Source of the DNA: JANRIC01 sp033765345
GTDB lineage: Bacteria > Bacteroidota > Bacteroidia > Cytophagales > Microscillaceae
Assembly (NCBI GenBank): GCA_033765345.1
Contig: JANRIC010000131.1
Span: 42,628 to 106,627, forward strand
DNA: 64,000 nucleotides
Reading direction: 5' to 3'
The notes under the pieces were generated by a model that saw nothing but the letters and a program-made list of their open reading frames with translations, was not told where the DNA came from and did not search any database. This document shows, piece by piece, positions 9,124-17,195 of the stretch. Numbering within the stretch: position 1 is the stretch's first letter; every line of letters begins with the position of its first letter. Made by a program: the position numbers and the translations under genes.

Positions 9124-9163
9124 CACCCAAATTAAATATATAAGTCGTCTCTAGAACAAATAA

Positions 9164-10561
9164 ATGAAAAATTACATAGAGTTGATAGAACAAACCTTTG
9201 ATTTTCCAACCAAAGAGTTTAAAGTAGAAAACGATGTTCTATTCTTCAATGAAGTCCCCTTGATGGATGTGATAGAAAAGTACGGTACTCCATTGAGGTT
9301 GACTTATCTGCCTAAGATCAGTGATCAAATTCAATATTCCAAGTTTATTTTCAACAAAGCTATAAAAAAACTTAATTATAAAGGAGCATATACATATTGT
9401 TATTGTACAAAATCTTCACATTTTCGTTTTGTATTGGAAGAAGCTCTCAAAAATAAAGTTCATATTGAGACTTCATCCGCCTTTGACATTTCTATAGTAC
9501 GCCGATTGATTGAAGATGAAGTAATTGACAAGAGCACTTATATTCTTTGTAATGGCTTTAAAAGACCTGCTTATGTCGAGAATATCAGGAGTTTGTTGAA
9601 AGATGGCTATCAATGTATCCCTATCCTAGACAACCTCAATGAGATAGACGGTTATCAAGACGTAAAAGCATCACAGGTGAACGTAGGAATCCGTCTTGCT
9701 TCGGACGAAGAACCTAATTTTGAGTTTTATACTTCCAGGCTGGGAGTACGTTATTCGGATGTAGATAAGCTTTATCGTGAAAAAATAGCCCCTAACAGCA
9801 AGTTTCGCCTGAAAATGCTGCACTTTTTTATTCATAACGGCATCAAGGACAGCGCGTATTACTGGAGTGAGTTGAGCCGATTTATGTACAAATACTGTGA
9901 GCTCAAGAAAATATGCCCTGAATTGGATACCATTGATATTGGTGGTGGTTTTCCGATCAAAAGCTCCCTGCATTTTGACTTTGATTATGAGTATATGGCG
10001 GAGCAAATCGTGGAATACATCCAGTGGATTTGTCGTAAAAGCCACGTACCTGAGCCAGATATCTTTACTGAATTCGGTAATTTTACCGTAGGAGAGAGTG
10101 GTGCTATTATTTATTCGGTAATTGACCAAAAGCTCCAGAACGATAAAGAACTTTGGTATATGATAGACGGATCGTTTATTACTCACTTGCCTGATGTCTG
10201 GGGGATGAATCAAAAATATATCATGTTGGCGGTCAATAATTGGGATCATCCGCATCACAAGGTAAATCTAGGCGGCTTAACTTGTGACTCCATGGACTAT
10301 TACAACTCCGAAATGCATAGTTCCGAAGTGTTTTTGCCAGTGGTAGAATCTGGGCAACCTCAATACATTGGGTTTTTCCATACAGGAGCTTATCAGGAAT
10401 CCTTAGGCGGTTATGGAGGTATTCAGCATTGCCTGATTCCTGCGCCTCGTCACGTGATCATCAATCGGGATGAAGAGGGTAAATTGGTTACCAAGCTCTT
10501 TTCGGATGAGCAAAATAGCGAGTCAATGCTCAAAATTCTGGGTTATATGAACGATAAATGA
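9164..10561 (+). CDS. Orn/DAP/Arg decarboxylase family 2 protein (probable arginine decarboxylase)
   Basis: 465 residues of the fold-type III PLP decarboxylase family. The PLP lysine is Lys83 in YCTKSSHF, the glycine-rich phosphate loop is DIGGGFP and the C-terminal catalytic motif is CDSMD. An N-terminal barrel and C-terminal beta domain of normal size are present. In Bacteroidota this subfamily is usually called biosynthetic arginine decarboxylase, giving agmatine for polyamine synthesis. The specificity (arginine, ornithine, or carboxynorspermidine) is not provable from sequence. The neighbour across the divergent promoter is an arginine deiminase, which supports arginine as substrate. A good terminator follows at 10646-10712. 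Confidence 0.8.
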   Translation: MKNYIELIEQTFDFPTKEFKVENDVLFFNEVPLMDVIEKYGTPLRLTYLPKISDQIQYSKFIFNKAIKKLNYKGAYTYCYCTKSSHFRFVLEEALKNKVHIETSSAFDISIVRRLIEDEVIDKSTYILCNGFKRPAYVENIRSLLKDGYQCIPILDNLNEIDGYQDVKASQVNVGIRLASDEEPNFEFYTSRLGVRYSDVDKLYREKIAPNSKFRLKMLHFFIHNGIKDSAYYWSELSRFMYKYCELKKICPELDTIDIGGGFPIKSSLHFDFDYEYMAEQIVEYIQWICRKSHVPEPDIFTEFGNFTVGESGAIIYSVIDQKLQNDKELWYMIDGSFITHLPDVWGMNQKYIMLAVNNWDHPHHKVNLGGLTCDSMDYYNSEMHSSEVFLPVVESGQPQYIGFFHTGAYQESLGGYGGIQHCLIPAPRHVIINRDEEGKLVTKLFSDEQNSESMLKILGYMNDK

Positions 10562-10645
10562 CTGCAAGACCAAAACCAGGAAATTGTAGAAGTTGAAAAA
10601 GTAGATGATTGATTATGAGGATTTTATATTCTTTTTGAGATATTA

Positions 10646-10712
10646 AAAAAAGCGTAAAAGAAAGCTGATTTGAAAAAAATAAAGGATTCCGAAATTTCTT
10701 ATACGCTTTTTT
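10646..10712 (+). terminator. Rho-independent terminator
   Basis: AAAAAAGCGTA (10646-10656) pairs perfectly with TACGCTTTTTT (10702-10712), supported by AAGAAA/TTTCTT further in, and ends in a T-run. It sits downstream of the decarboxylase gene. Confidence 0.65.
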
Positions 10713-10794
10713 GCTTTTTGACGTATATTAGGGTAGGATATTTGCTCAATTTCCCTTAGAGAAAATAATAAAGTTTGCTTAACAGTTTTTATTT

Positions 10795-10971
10795 ATGAAA
10801 AAAATTATTGCTTTTGCCTTTGTGGCGATGATTGGTTTTTCTTCTTGTGCCAAGCGCTATACTTGTCCGACATATCTTAAAAATGAAGAAATACAGGAAG
10901 ACATCCAGGTAAAAAACCAAGATTTGAATAAAAAACAAGAAATAGTCAAATCTAAAGATATCAAGTCCTAA
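10795..10971 (+). CDS. small lipoprotein, 58 aa
   Basis: ATG at 10795 begins MKKIIAFAFVAMIGFSSCAKRY, a lipoprotein signal with Cys18 as the acylated residue. The mature part (TCPTYLKN, then a lysine/glutamate-rich tail) is only 40 residues. Small 'SSCAKRYTCPTY' lipoproteins of this type recur in Cytophagales with no assigned function. The stop overlaps by four bases the stop of the convergent HAD phosphatase gene. A weak promoter candidate (TTG at 10718, GATATTTG at 10737-10744) lies upstream. Confidence 0.75.
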   Translation: MKKIIAFAFVAMIGFSSCAKRYTCPTYLKNEEIQEDIQVKNQDLNKKQEIVKSKDIKS

Positions 10972-11516
10972 GAATTTTCAGTCAAACCCAAAATGATTAC
11001 TGCTGCATGATACAAGTTATCCGCCAATTGGTCGGCATAGCTTGTATAATCTTTATTGGGGTCGTATCTGGCCGATTGCGCCGGAATAAAAACTGTTCGT
11101 AGTGCTACTTTGTGAGCCGCCTCCATATCTCGGACACTATCACCTATCATCCAAGACTTTGTCACATCTATTTTGTACTTTGCTATAGCTTTTTCAAGCA
11201 TCAAAGAACCGGGTTTGCGACTCAGCGAAGCGGTGTCATAATCCGGGTGATGTGGTGCAAAATACTGATCGTCAATCACCTGTCCACATTGTGCTTGCAA
11301 ATAATGATAGCAATTCATCACATCTTCTTTGGTATACATCCCTTTGGCAATTCCTGATTGATTGGTGATGATAATCAACAAATAACCTGCATTTTTGAGC
11401 ATTTGAAGGGCTTCAGGCACTTTATCCAAAATCTTAAAATCATCAAGGCGATACGTGTAGTCGATATGATCCTGATTTAGTACGCCATCACGATCCAGGA
11501 AAATGCATTTGTTCAT
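10968..11516 (-). CDS. HAD-IIIA phosphatase, D-glycero-beta-D-manno-heptose 1,7-bisphosphatase-like (GmhB)
   Basis: 182 residues. Motif I is FLDRDGVLN (nucleophile Asp8, acid Asp10), motif II is ITNQSG, the motif III lysine is in SRKPGSLM and motif IV is MIGDSVRDMEAA. Length and order fit GmhB, which dephosphorylates heptose 1,7-bisphosphate during LPS inner-core synthesis, or the related histidinol-phosphate phosphatases. The zinc-binding Cys/His loop of GmhB (C-x-H...C-x-C before RKP) is here FAPHHPDYDTASLSRKP: the His pair remains but all cysteines are gone, so the structural zinc is probably absent and the substrate is less certain. Confidence 0.8.
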   Translation of the reverse strand: MNKCIFLDRDGVLNQDHIDYTYRLDDFKILDKVPEALQMLKNAGYLLIIITNQSGIAKGMYTKEDVMNCYHYLQAQCGQVIDDQYFAPHHPDYDTASLSRKPGSLMLEKAIAKYKIDVTKSWMIGDSVRDMEAAHKVALRTVFIPAQSARYDPNKDYTSYADQLADNLYHAAVIILGLTENS

Positions 11517-11560
11517 GGTGTTTCTTCAAGCTTTGAATAGACAATTGACGAGATAGTAGT

Positions 11561-12130
11561 TTATCTAAAAGTTTTCACCTTGCCCTCGAATCCTTCGGTT
11601 TTGAGTACTTCCAGGGCTAATTCAGCCATTTTTTCACTGTTAAAAAAGCCGTAAAGCACCCTAAAGCTATTTTTTTCATATACAATATGCAAATTCTCGG
11701 ATTGTGACATGTTGGCAAACTGCTCCATATCAAGTTTTTTAAAAGCTCCCAATTGTATGGTATAACGAAGGTATTTGCCCGTGGCATGGTTGAGAAAATA
11801 ATCATCTTTTTCGATGAGTAAATCTTTAAAACCCTTGTTGATCAAAAGTTTTTTAACAGCTTCTACAGTCTGCATCCCGAGGTATCTACCCACAAATACG
11901 TGTGCGAGATTGTCGTTAATTCCTTCATTTTCAGGGGAAAAAGCTATGGATTGGGTGTTTACAAGGCCTACATCTTTGAGGTTTTTGAAGCGATCCCAGT
12001 CTACCTCGCCTTGATAGGCAGCAAGCTGTATCTGATAGATCGTGCTTAAATCATTATCCTGAGCATAAACAAGTTGATCGGCTATCATCAGTAAGGAAGA
12101 AAAAAAGACACATCGGATTAGTCTATTCAT
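11561..12130 (-). CDS. secreted protein with two SPOR-like repeats
   Basis: 189 residues. A signal peptide ends near YAQDN. The mature protein contains two degenerate SPOR-like units: IYQIQLAAYQG...FVGRYLGMQTVEAVKKLLINKGFKD and YTIQLGAFKK...RVLYGFFNSEKMAELALEVLKTEGF. SPOR domains bind denuded peptidoglycan glycan strands at division sites in other bacteria, so a periplasmic cell-wall role is likely. It lies 44 bp upstream of the phosphatase on the same strand, so the two may be cotranscribed. Confidence 0.7.
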   Translation of the reverse strand: MNRLIRCVFFSSLLMIADQLVYAQDNDLSTIYQIQLAAYQGEVDWDRFKNLKDVGLVNTQSIAFSPENEGINDNLAHVFVGRYLGMQTVEAVKKLLINKGFKDLLIEKDDYFLNHATGKYLRYTIQLGAFKKLDMEQFANMSQSENLHIVYEKNSFRVLYGFFNSEKMAELALEVLKTEGFEGKVKTFR

Positions 12131-12184
12131 TGTATTAATTTCTCATGTGAGCCGCTAAAATACAATCTTTTTCAATAATAAATA

Positions 12185-12631
12185 CTACTGTGCTTTCTCC
12201 CAGGTACGAGTTCCATATAAAAAACCTACATAAGCACGCATTTTAAGCGTATTATTGTCTTCAAGCCATATTTTACAATTATATTCCTTGCCTGTGTCAG
12301 GGGCAAGGATCAAACCGCCATCCGCTGACTTTTTATCTGCACTAATTTTTAAATCCCTCAGGATAACCAAATTTTTCATGCCTTTATTTTTTCGATCACC
12401 AGGGCATTTTTCACAAATTTTCTTGGCTAAGTCAGCATCATAGATCTCGATCATTTTGCCATAATACCTTCCATCCTGCCCTGCGTATATCTCTATCAAA
12501 GAAGAAAGCCGTCCGTTTTCATACGCTTTCCATTTTCCGACAATCGTTTGAGAATATGCATACGTACTGCATGTCAGCGAAATTAAAAAAAATGACCAAA
12601 TAGATTTCCTAAAAGAGCAGAGAGACTTCAT
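12185..12631 (-). CDS. DUF2147 domain secreted protein
   Basis: 148 residues from the ATG at 12631; a longer form would need a TTG start at 12640. A signal peptide (MKSLCSF... to TYAYSQ) is followed by a lipocalin-like DUF2147 domain: IVGKWKAYENG, YYGKMIEI, a CEKCPGDRKNK loop with two Cys, LILRDL-type strand and LKMRAYVGFLYGTRTWEK at the end. The family is periplasmic and widespread in Bacteroidota and Proteobacteria; its function is unknown. Confidence 0.85.
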   Translation of the reverse strand: MKSLCSFRKSIWSFFLISLTCSTYAYSQTIVGKWKAYENGRLSSLIEIYAGQDGRYYGKMIEIYDADLAKKICEKCPGDRKNKGMKNLVILRDLKISADKKSADGGLILAPDTGKEYNCKIWLEDNNTLKMRAYVGFLYGTRTWEKAQ

Positions 12632-12703
12632 AAGAATCAAAGTTTATGATTGATAATTTGGATTTTAAATCGGGTTTAGCATCATCCATAGTTTTCATTT
12701 ACC

Positions 12704-13195
12704 TCACATCCCAGTTCCGGCCTTCCGCTCATATTCCATCAGCTTTAGGTGCAATGCTCGATTCCAATGAGCATCAGAGAGTGCATGGTGTTTGTTTTTA
12801 TTTTCTGGAAAATACTCCGGGGGGAATTGCAGGCGATCTATTTCCTGTTTTAGGTCTCGACAATACATCGGGAAATTATAAGGAAGTTTGGACATTCCTC
12901 CGTACATCCACTGAATCAATACCCAATCAAAACTGGCGAAATAAGCCCAAAATTGTGGAATCATATAGCCGATAAAAGCCACTATATCTTCTTTAATGAC
13001 CGCAACGGTTTTGCGCTCTATGTCTGTTTCTAATAACTGAATGACGTTTTCTTTTACCCAATCACTGGCACGGTTGGGGTCAAACTCCGAAGAAATGGCG
13101 TAATATGTATCGCCGGTGGGTTTGACCATCCCAATAGAGATAAGCTCAAGATGATTAGGTGCCTCAATAAACTCAGTGTCAATGTATATTTTCAT
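12704..13195 (-). CDS. Rv2179c-like 3'-5' exoribonuclease (DEDDh family)
   Basis: 163 residues. It begins MKIYIDTEFIEA with the first Asp/Glu pair, has the middle Asp in FASFDWVLIQWMYG and ends with HHALSDAHWNRALH, the His and Asp of the DEDDh active site. Length and motif order match the Rv2179c-like exoribonuclease family, which acts on RNA with 3' overhangs. No signal peptide, so it is cytoplasmic. The gene stands alone between the DUF2147 gene and a MITE-like element. Confidence 0.85.
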   Translation of the reverse strand: MKIYIDTEFIEAPNHLELISIGMVKPTGDTYYAISSEFDPNRASDWVKENVIQLLETDIERKTVAVIKEDIVAFIGYMIPQFWAYFASFDWVLIQWMYGGMSKLPYNFPMYCRDLKQEIDRLQFPPEYFPENKNKHHALSDAHWNRALHLKLMEYERKAGTGM

Positions 13196-13266
13196 AGCTT
13201 TGCGTGCTTTCTATCTATGGTAAAACTATTTTATGAATGATTATTGTTCCTTTATGGGGCGATTTT

Positions 13267-13369
13267 TATACCCAGACAAAAGTGATTGCCCTGATTCTCG
13301 TGGTTGATTAACCTGATTATGCACGAGGTATTATCTCAAAATCAGGAAAACCACTTGGATTTGACCATA
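13267..13369. mobile_element. MITE-like element, copy A (103 bp)
   Basis: The element begins TATACCCAGACAAAAGTG and ends CACTTGGATTTGACCATA, an imperfect terminal inverted repeat. It is the same length (103 bp) and clearly homologous to the element at 17196-17298 (shared TTGATTA, CTGATT and GGAAAACCACTT blocks). No ORF. It sits 94 bp upstream of the DUF427 gene and may supply part of its leader. Confidence 0.75.
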
Positions 13370-13462
13370 AAAAGTCGAGTTGATTGTTTCAAAACAAAGA
13401 AAGTATTTTTGTATTTATATCTTAGAGACTCCGAATTAAATTTAACCCAAAACATTTACTCC

Positions 13463-13750
13463 ATGAAAGCAATCTGGAATAACGAAGTAATCGCCGAAAG
13501 CAATGATACCATCGTAATTGAAGGGAATCATTATTTCCCGATAGAATCTATTAAAAAAGAATTTTTCAAAGAAAGTGACAAACACACCAATTGCCCTTGG
13601 AAGGGGCAGGCTTCTTATTACTCCATCGAGGTGGGTGGGAAAATTAATCAGGACGCTGCCTGGTACTATCCCAATCCTTCCGAACTTGCCACTGAAAAAG
13701 GCATCAAAGACAGGGTCGCATTCTGGAGAGGAGTAGAAGTAAAAGCTTAA
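13463..13750 (+). CDS. DUF427 domain protein
   Basis: 95 residues from the ATG at 13463 (MKAIWNNEVIAESND). Earlier in-frame starts from 13304 would run through the MITE-like element and are not plausible. It has the DUF427 hallmarks: a short N-terminal beta strand, YFPIESI, TNCPWKGQASYYSI and AAWYYPNPS. The family is small, soluble and of unknown function. A strong terminator follows. Confidence 0.88.
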   Translation: MKAIWNNEVIAESNDTIVIEGNHYFPIESIKKEFFKESDKHTNCPWKGQASYYSIEVGGKINQDAAWYYPNPSELATEKGIKDRVAFWRGVEVKA

Positions 13751-13770
13751 ATGAATCGGTTTGAATTTTT

Positions 13771-13800
13771 AGGGCTGTAGAGCAAAACAGCCCTTTTTTA
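13771..13800 (+). terminator. Rho-independent terminator
   Basis: AGGGCTGT (13771-13778) pairs perfectly with ACAGCCCT (13787-13794) and is followed by TTTTTTA, directly downstream of the DUF427 gene. Confidence 0.85.
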
Positions 13801-13887
13801 TTTCAAAGATTATTCAAAACAAGTGTGTTGATAATTTTTTTATTTCTTTATGATAAATTTTGCCACGAATGCACGAATAATTAATTT

Positions 13888-14598
13888 ATGGAAAAGGTGA
13901 ATTTATCCGTTTCTGTCAAGCTTTCGCAGGATTTGTTATGGGATGTCAAACTGGAAAAAAATACAAAATCTTTGCAAAATCAACTCAAAGACCTGCCCAA
14001 AAGCACGCTTGCTGCCGATTTGTCCTCTCAAGAAGAGGCTATGGCGTTTTGGTTAAATGTATATAATGCCTTTATTCAAATTGCTTTACAGACAAAAGCC
14101 GAACAGTACGCAAACAAATCAAAGTTTTTTACTTCCCGATGGATTCCTATTGCCGGGCAACACCTAAGTTTTGATGATATCGAGCACGGGATTTTGCGAC
14201 GCTCACAGTTTAAATATGGATTTGGATACGTGCCCAAGCCGTGGTTAGGTGCTTTTGAAAAAAAATTCAGGCTTACCTGCAAAGACCCCCGAATTCATTT
14301 TGCTTTGAATTGCGGTGCCAAAAGCTGCCCTCCAATCAGATTTTATAGCCCCCCCGAAATTGACTCGCAATTGAACCAAGCTACTCAAAATTATCTTGAG
14401 CAGGAGTGTCGTTATGATGCATTAGAAAATAAACTTTATCTAAGTCGTTTATTTTTATGGTTTCGGGGTGATTTCGGCAGTAGGAAAAGCTTGAGGAAGT
14501 TTCTGCAAAAATATGGGGCAATGCCTCCAGCAGTAAAATCCAAAATTAAATATTTGGACTATGATTGGGAGCTCTTTTTGGGAAATTATTCCCCTTAG
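13888..14598 (+). CDS. DUF547 domain protein
   Basis: 236 residues. Conserved DUF547 blocks are visible: AFWLNVYNAFI near 53-65, SFDDIEHGILR near 94, DPRIHFALNCGAKSCPP near 135-150, and a C-terminal YLDYDWEL. The Cys of ALNCGAKSCPP and the preceding Asp/His are characteristic. Many relatives are secreted, but this copy lacks an obvious signal peptide and is probably cytoplasmic. Function is unknown, although a cysteine-based fold is suspected for the family. Confidence 0.85.
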   Translation: MEKVNLSVSVKLSQDLLWDVKLEKNTKSLQNQLKDLPKSTLAADLSSQEEAMAFWLNVYNAFIQIALQTKAEQYANKSKFFTSRWIPIAGQHLSFDDIEHGILRRSQFKYGFGYVPKPWLGAFEKKFRLTCKDPRIHFALNCGAKSCPPIRFYSPPEIDSQLNQATQNYLEQECRYDALENKLYLSRLFLWFRGDFGSRKSLRKFLQKYGAMPPAVKSKIKYLDYDWELFLGNYSP

Positions 14599-14698
14599 CT
14601 CAACATTCAGACTCTCAAGAGGCAGATTCAAAAGCAGAACATTTGAAAAACCATCATATTTACTATTTTTATCCTCGAAAACAAAATAATTACACGCC

Positions 14699-15181
14699 AT
14701 GCACATTAGAGAAGCTTCTGACAAAGACTATGATGCCTTATGGGAGATTTTCTCCTGGGTAATTCAGACAGGTGACACCTTCGTATTCAGCCCTCAAACT
14801 CCCAAAGAAGACTTGTCCAAATACTGGCTGGCACCTTCTATGAGAACTTATGTCTTGGAAGATGGGCATCAAATTCTAGGAAGTTATTTTATCAAACCCA
14901 ATCAGGTTGACCTGGGATCACACGTAGCGAATTGTGGCTATATGGTGCATCCCGATGCACGAGGCAGAGGAATCGGAGGTCTACTTTGCGAACATTCTAT
15001 TCAGACTGCCAAACAATTGGGGTATCTGGCTCTTCAATATAATATCGTGGTCAGTACCAATCAAGCTGCCGTCAGACTTTGGAAGAAGCACGGTTTTGAA
15101 ATCATTGGTACAATCCCCAAGGCTTTTAAGCATCAGAGTCTGGGGTATGTAGATGCTTATGTGATGTTCAGGGAGTTATAA
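14699..15181 (+). CDS. GNAT family N-acetyltransferase
   Basis: 160 residues of a complete GNAT fold: N-terminal IREASDKDYDALWEI, the acetyl-CoA pyrophosphate loop DARGRGIGGLLCEH near 88-102, and the C-terminal NQAAVRLWKKHGFEIIGT. Closest in shape to L-amino-acid/phosphinothricin-type acetyltransferases, but the acceptor cannot be told. It lies 100 bp after the DUF547 gene on the same strand and is followed by a hairpin with T-run. Confidence 0.88.
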   Translation: MHIREASDKDYDALWEIFSWVIQTGDTFVFSPQTPKEDLSKYWLAPSMRTYVLEDGHQILGSYFIKPNQVDLGSHVANCGYMVHPDARGRGIGGLLCEHSIQTAKQLGYLALQYNIVVSTNQAAVRLWKKHGFEIIGTIPKAFKHQSLGYVDAYVMFREL

Positions 15182-15212
15182 AAAAACTGCCTGCTTAGGA
15201 GCAGATTTTTTA
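15182..15212 (+). terminator. probable terminator hairpin
   Basis: AAAAACTGC (15182-15190) pairs with GCAGATTTTT (15201-15210) with one bulge, immediately after the acetyltransferase stop. Confidence 0.5.
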
Positions 15213-15299
15213 GATTGTTTGGCAATTTTTGTGAAATACTATACTCTCCCTCATCCTAAATGCTCATCTTTTTGGGAGAAAGACTTAGTTCGGGGCTTG

Positions 15300-15660
15300 G
15301 GGACGTGCCTCTTAGGTGCAATGGAGTACCCAAAAGGTGCAAACGAGAACCTTTTGGGTGCAAGCGAACAGCAAAAAGGTAGATTTGAGCCTTTGGGGTG
15401 GGGGGGGGAGTCTGATAGGTGGCTTAGATGCCCGTGTAGGTTAAACCGATTACCCTGACGGGTAGGGGGAGTACCCTTGTAGGTGGAACGGAGAACCTTT
15501 TTGGTGGAATAGAGAACCTTTTTGGTAGAAGGGAGAAGCTTTTGGGTGCTCCACTCCACCAAAAAGGTAGACTTGAGCAGCTTTGGGGTGGGGGGGGGAG
15601 TCTGATAGGTGGGGGGGTACCTTTCTAGTGGAATGGAGAACCTTTTTGGTGCTCCATTCC
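15300..15660. repeat. degenerate G-rich repeat island
   Basis: About 360 bp built from variants of GGAATGGAGAACCTTTTTGGTG. Two longer near-copies of about 50 bp, each containing AAAAAGGTAGA(T/C)TTGAG, a CTTTGGGGTG block, a run of nine or ten G and AGTCTGATAGGTGG, begin at about 15375 and 15562. The minus strand is open for 167 codons here but the product is low-complexity (S-T-K-K-V-L and P-P-T-P blocks) and not a credible protein. The poly-G runs could form quadruplexes. Confidence 0.75.
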
Positions 15661-15727
15661 CCCTGTTCTTTGAGGTGTTCCGAAGGATCAATTCAAAGAA
15701 TTCCATAAAAGGAAAGTTTGAAACTTT

Positions 15728-15783
15728 CCAGCCGAAGGCTTGGGACGTTCTCACTACGAAAGCCTAAGATAAAATATTCTTTG
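15728..15783. repeat. 56-bp direct repeat, left copy
   Basis: These 56 bases, starting CCAGCCGAAGGCTTGGGACG and ending AAAATATTCTTTG, recur exactly at 17124-17179. Divergent similarity extends about 50 bp to the left (TTGAGG..TTCCGAAGGATCA, from about 15672 here) and to the right up to a CCCGAAAG terminator. An internal AGGCTT/AAGCCT inverted repeat is present. Confidence 0.95.
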
Positions 15784-15805
15784 TAAAATAACTGGATTTT
15801 TACAT

Positions 15806-15845
15806 AAAAACCCGAAAGCCTCTGGATGCAGAATTCGGGTTTTTA
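15806..15845. terminator. bidirectional terminator hairpin
   Basis: AAAAACCCGAA (15806-15816) pairs perfectly with TTCGGGTTTTT (15834-15844). It is 100 bp downstream of the minus-strand methyltransferase gene and part of the duplicated region. Confidence 0.75.
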
Positions 15846-15947
15846 TGTTCTCGTTCCTACTTTACCCATAGGTTCGAGCGAAGACGCTTGAACGAGAAAG
15901 TAAAGCACTTTTAAGTATATATGAAGTTAATTTTCCTTGATTTTTTA

Positions 15948-16988
15948 TCAAATCATTTCTTCCTTGTGCCAAATTCCATAAAAGTATCCTCTACTCTGAG
16001 ACAATCTGGCATTGGCCTGATATGCATCATCGCAATAAATCAACTCAAAACCACCAAGCATCGTCACATAATCCTCAAAAGTAATAGGAGTCACAACTCC
16101 TGAGCTTTTTGAACTTTCCTTGCCAAATTTTGCCTGAATAAGCGTTATGAATTTACAATTATCCAGAACAAAACTGAGGTAATTTTTCACAATGTCTGGT
16201 TCCATTTCTCCGAAACTTGCCGCATTCCAGAATACATCAAATGTAATATCTTTAATCAAAGGAAACTGCCAGTTGCCAAACATATAAACCTTGCCTTTCT
16301 CAAGGTTTTGAATGTTGTTGAGTTGGATTGTCTTTATCGGTCTGTTTACCATATCTTCGCCAAGTATATTGGATAGATATATGCCGCAAAGGTGCAAGAC
16401 ATAAGGTAAGTCAAAACAAAGGATAGTAAGATTGGGAAACACCTTTTTTAATATTTCAACCTGATGACCTGATCCCGAACCCAATTCAACCACTGTTTCA
16501 TTTCCTTGTAATTTTAAATATTTTTGGGCATAACAAAGCCTTACATAGTTTGTTAGAAATGCCATAGTGTATTTTTTACCTTTGATTTCAAATAAATCCT
16601 GAGGATTTCCAAAAGTACTTGTCTCAAGCTCAGAAATTGGTTTTATGCCGGCTAGTTCTCCCATGATTTCACAATGGCGATATGCCATACCTCTTATGTC
16701 AGATAGACTCATCGTGTATGGCAATACATTTCTATCTGCAATTAGATATTCTCTTATAAATTTTTTCGCAAGGTTAATATAAAAAGGTAGACTTGAGTAA
16801 TAATTATATGTGGTTTCGCTAAAACCAAAAGCAGCAAATATCTCATATTTCCCACTTCTCAATTCTTTTATATCAGCTTGTTTGATTTTCTTAATGATTT
16901 CGTTTTCTTTTTCTTTCCAATATCTTCCAGCTTGATAAATCTGCGGAGCTTTATGATATTCTTCTAATAGTTTAGAAAGTTCTTCCAT
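15948..16988 (-). CDS. putative sugar O-methyltransferase
   Basis: 346 residues. A helical N-terminal part leads to a Rossmann SAM-dependent methyltransferase domain with motif I VVELGSGSGHQVEIL near 165-180, the acidic motif II region LTILCFDLPYVL and a later FDVFWNAASFGEM. The pattern resembles the 'putative sugar O-methyltransferase' group found in polysaccharide loci. No glycosyltransferases are nearby: the gene stands alone between two copies of a 56-bp direct repeat, which suggests acquisition or movement as a cassette. Specificity unknown. Confidence 0.65.
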   Translation of the reverse strand: MEELSKLLEEYHKAPQIYQAGRYWKEKENEIIKKIKQADIKELRSGKYEIFAAFGFSETTYNYYSSLPFYINLAKKFIREYLIADRNVLPYTMSLSDIRGMAYRHCEIMGELAGIKPISELETSTFGNPQDLFEIKGKKYTMAFLTNYVRLCYAQKYLKLQGNETVVELGSGSGHQVEILKKVFPNLTILCFDLPYVLHLCGIYLSNILGEDMVNRPIKTIQLNNIQNLEKGKVYMFGNWQFPLIKDITFDVFWNAASFGEMEPDIVKNYLSFVLDNCKFITLIQAKFGKESSKSSGVVTPITFEDYVTMLGGFELIYCDDAYQANARLSQSRGYFYGIWHKEEMI

Positions 16989-17123
16989 TATTATTTATTT
17001 TAAAAAGTATTTTGTGTTTATTAAATTTATAATTTGTTTGTCTATTTGACCCAAAATGAACTTCCCCTATTCCTTGAGGCATTCCGAAGGATCACCTCAA
17101 AGTATTCGGAAAGTCTATGAATT

Positions 17124-17179
17124 CCAGCCGAAGGCTTGGGACGTTCTCACTACGAAAGCCTAAGATAAAATATTCTTTG
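17124..17179. repeat. 56-bp direct repeat, right copy
   Basis: Identical to 15728-15783. In this copy the right-hand similarity is interrupted by the 103-bp element at 17196-17298, after which the shared AAAAACCCGAAAG terminator sequence resumes. Confidence 0.95.
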
Positions 17180-17195
17180 AAAAATAGCTGGATTT

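Noticed and set aside
15251..15754. 167-aa minus-strand ORF in the G-rich repeat island
   Set aside because: Low-complexity translation that follows the DNA repeat units; no protein features.
16781..16797. 17-base match (AAAAAGGTAGACTTGAG) between the G-rich repeat and the methyltransferase gene
   Set aside because: About the length expected by chance in a 64-kb window, and in the gene it encodes ordinary residues; no flanking similarity.
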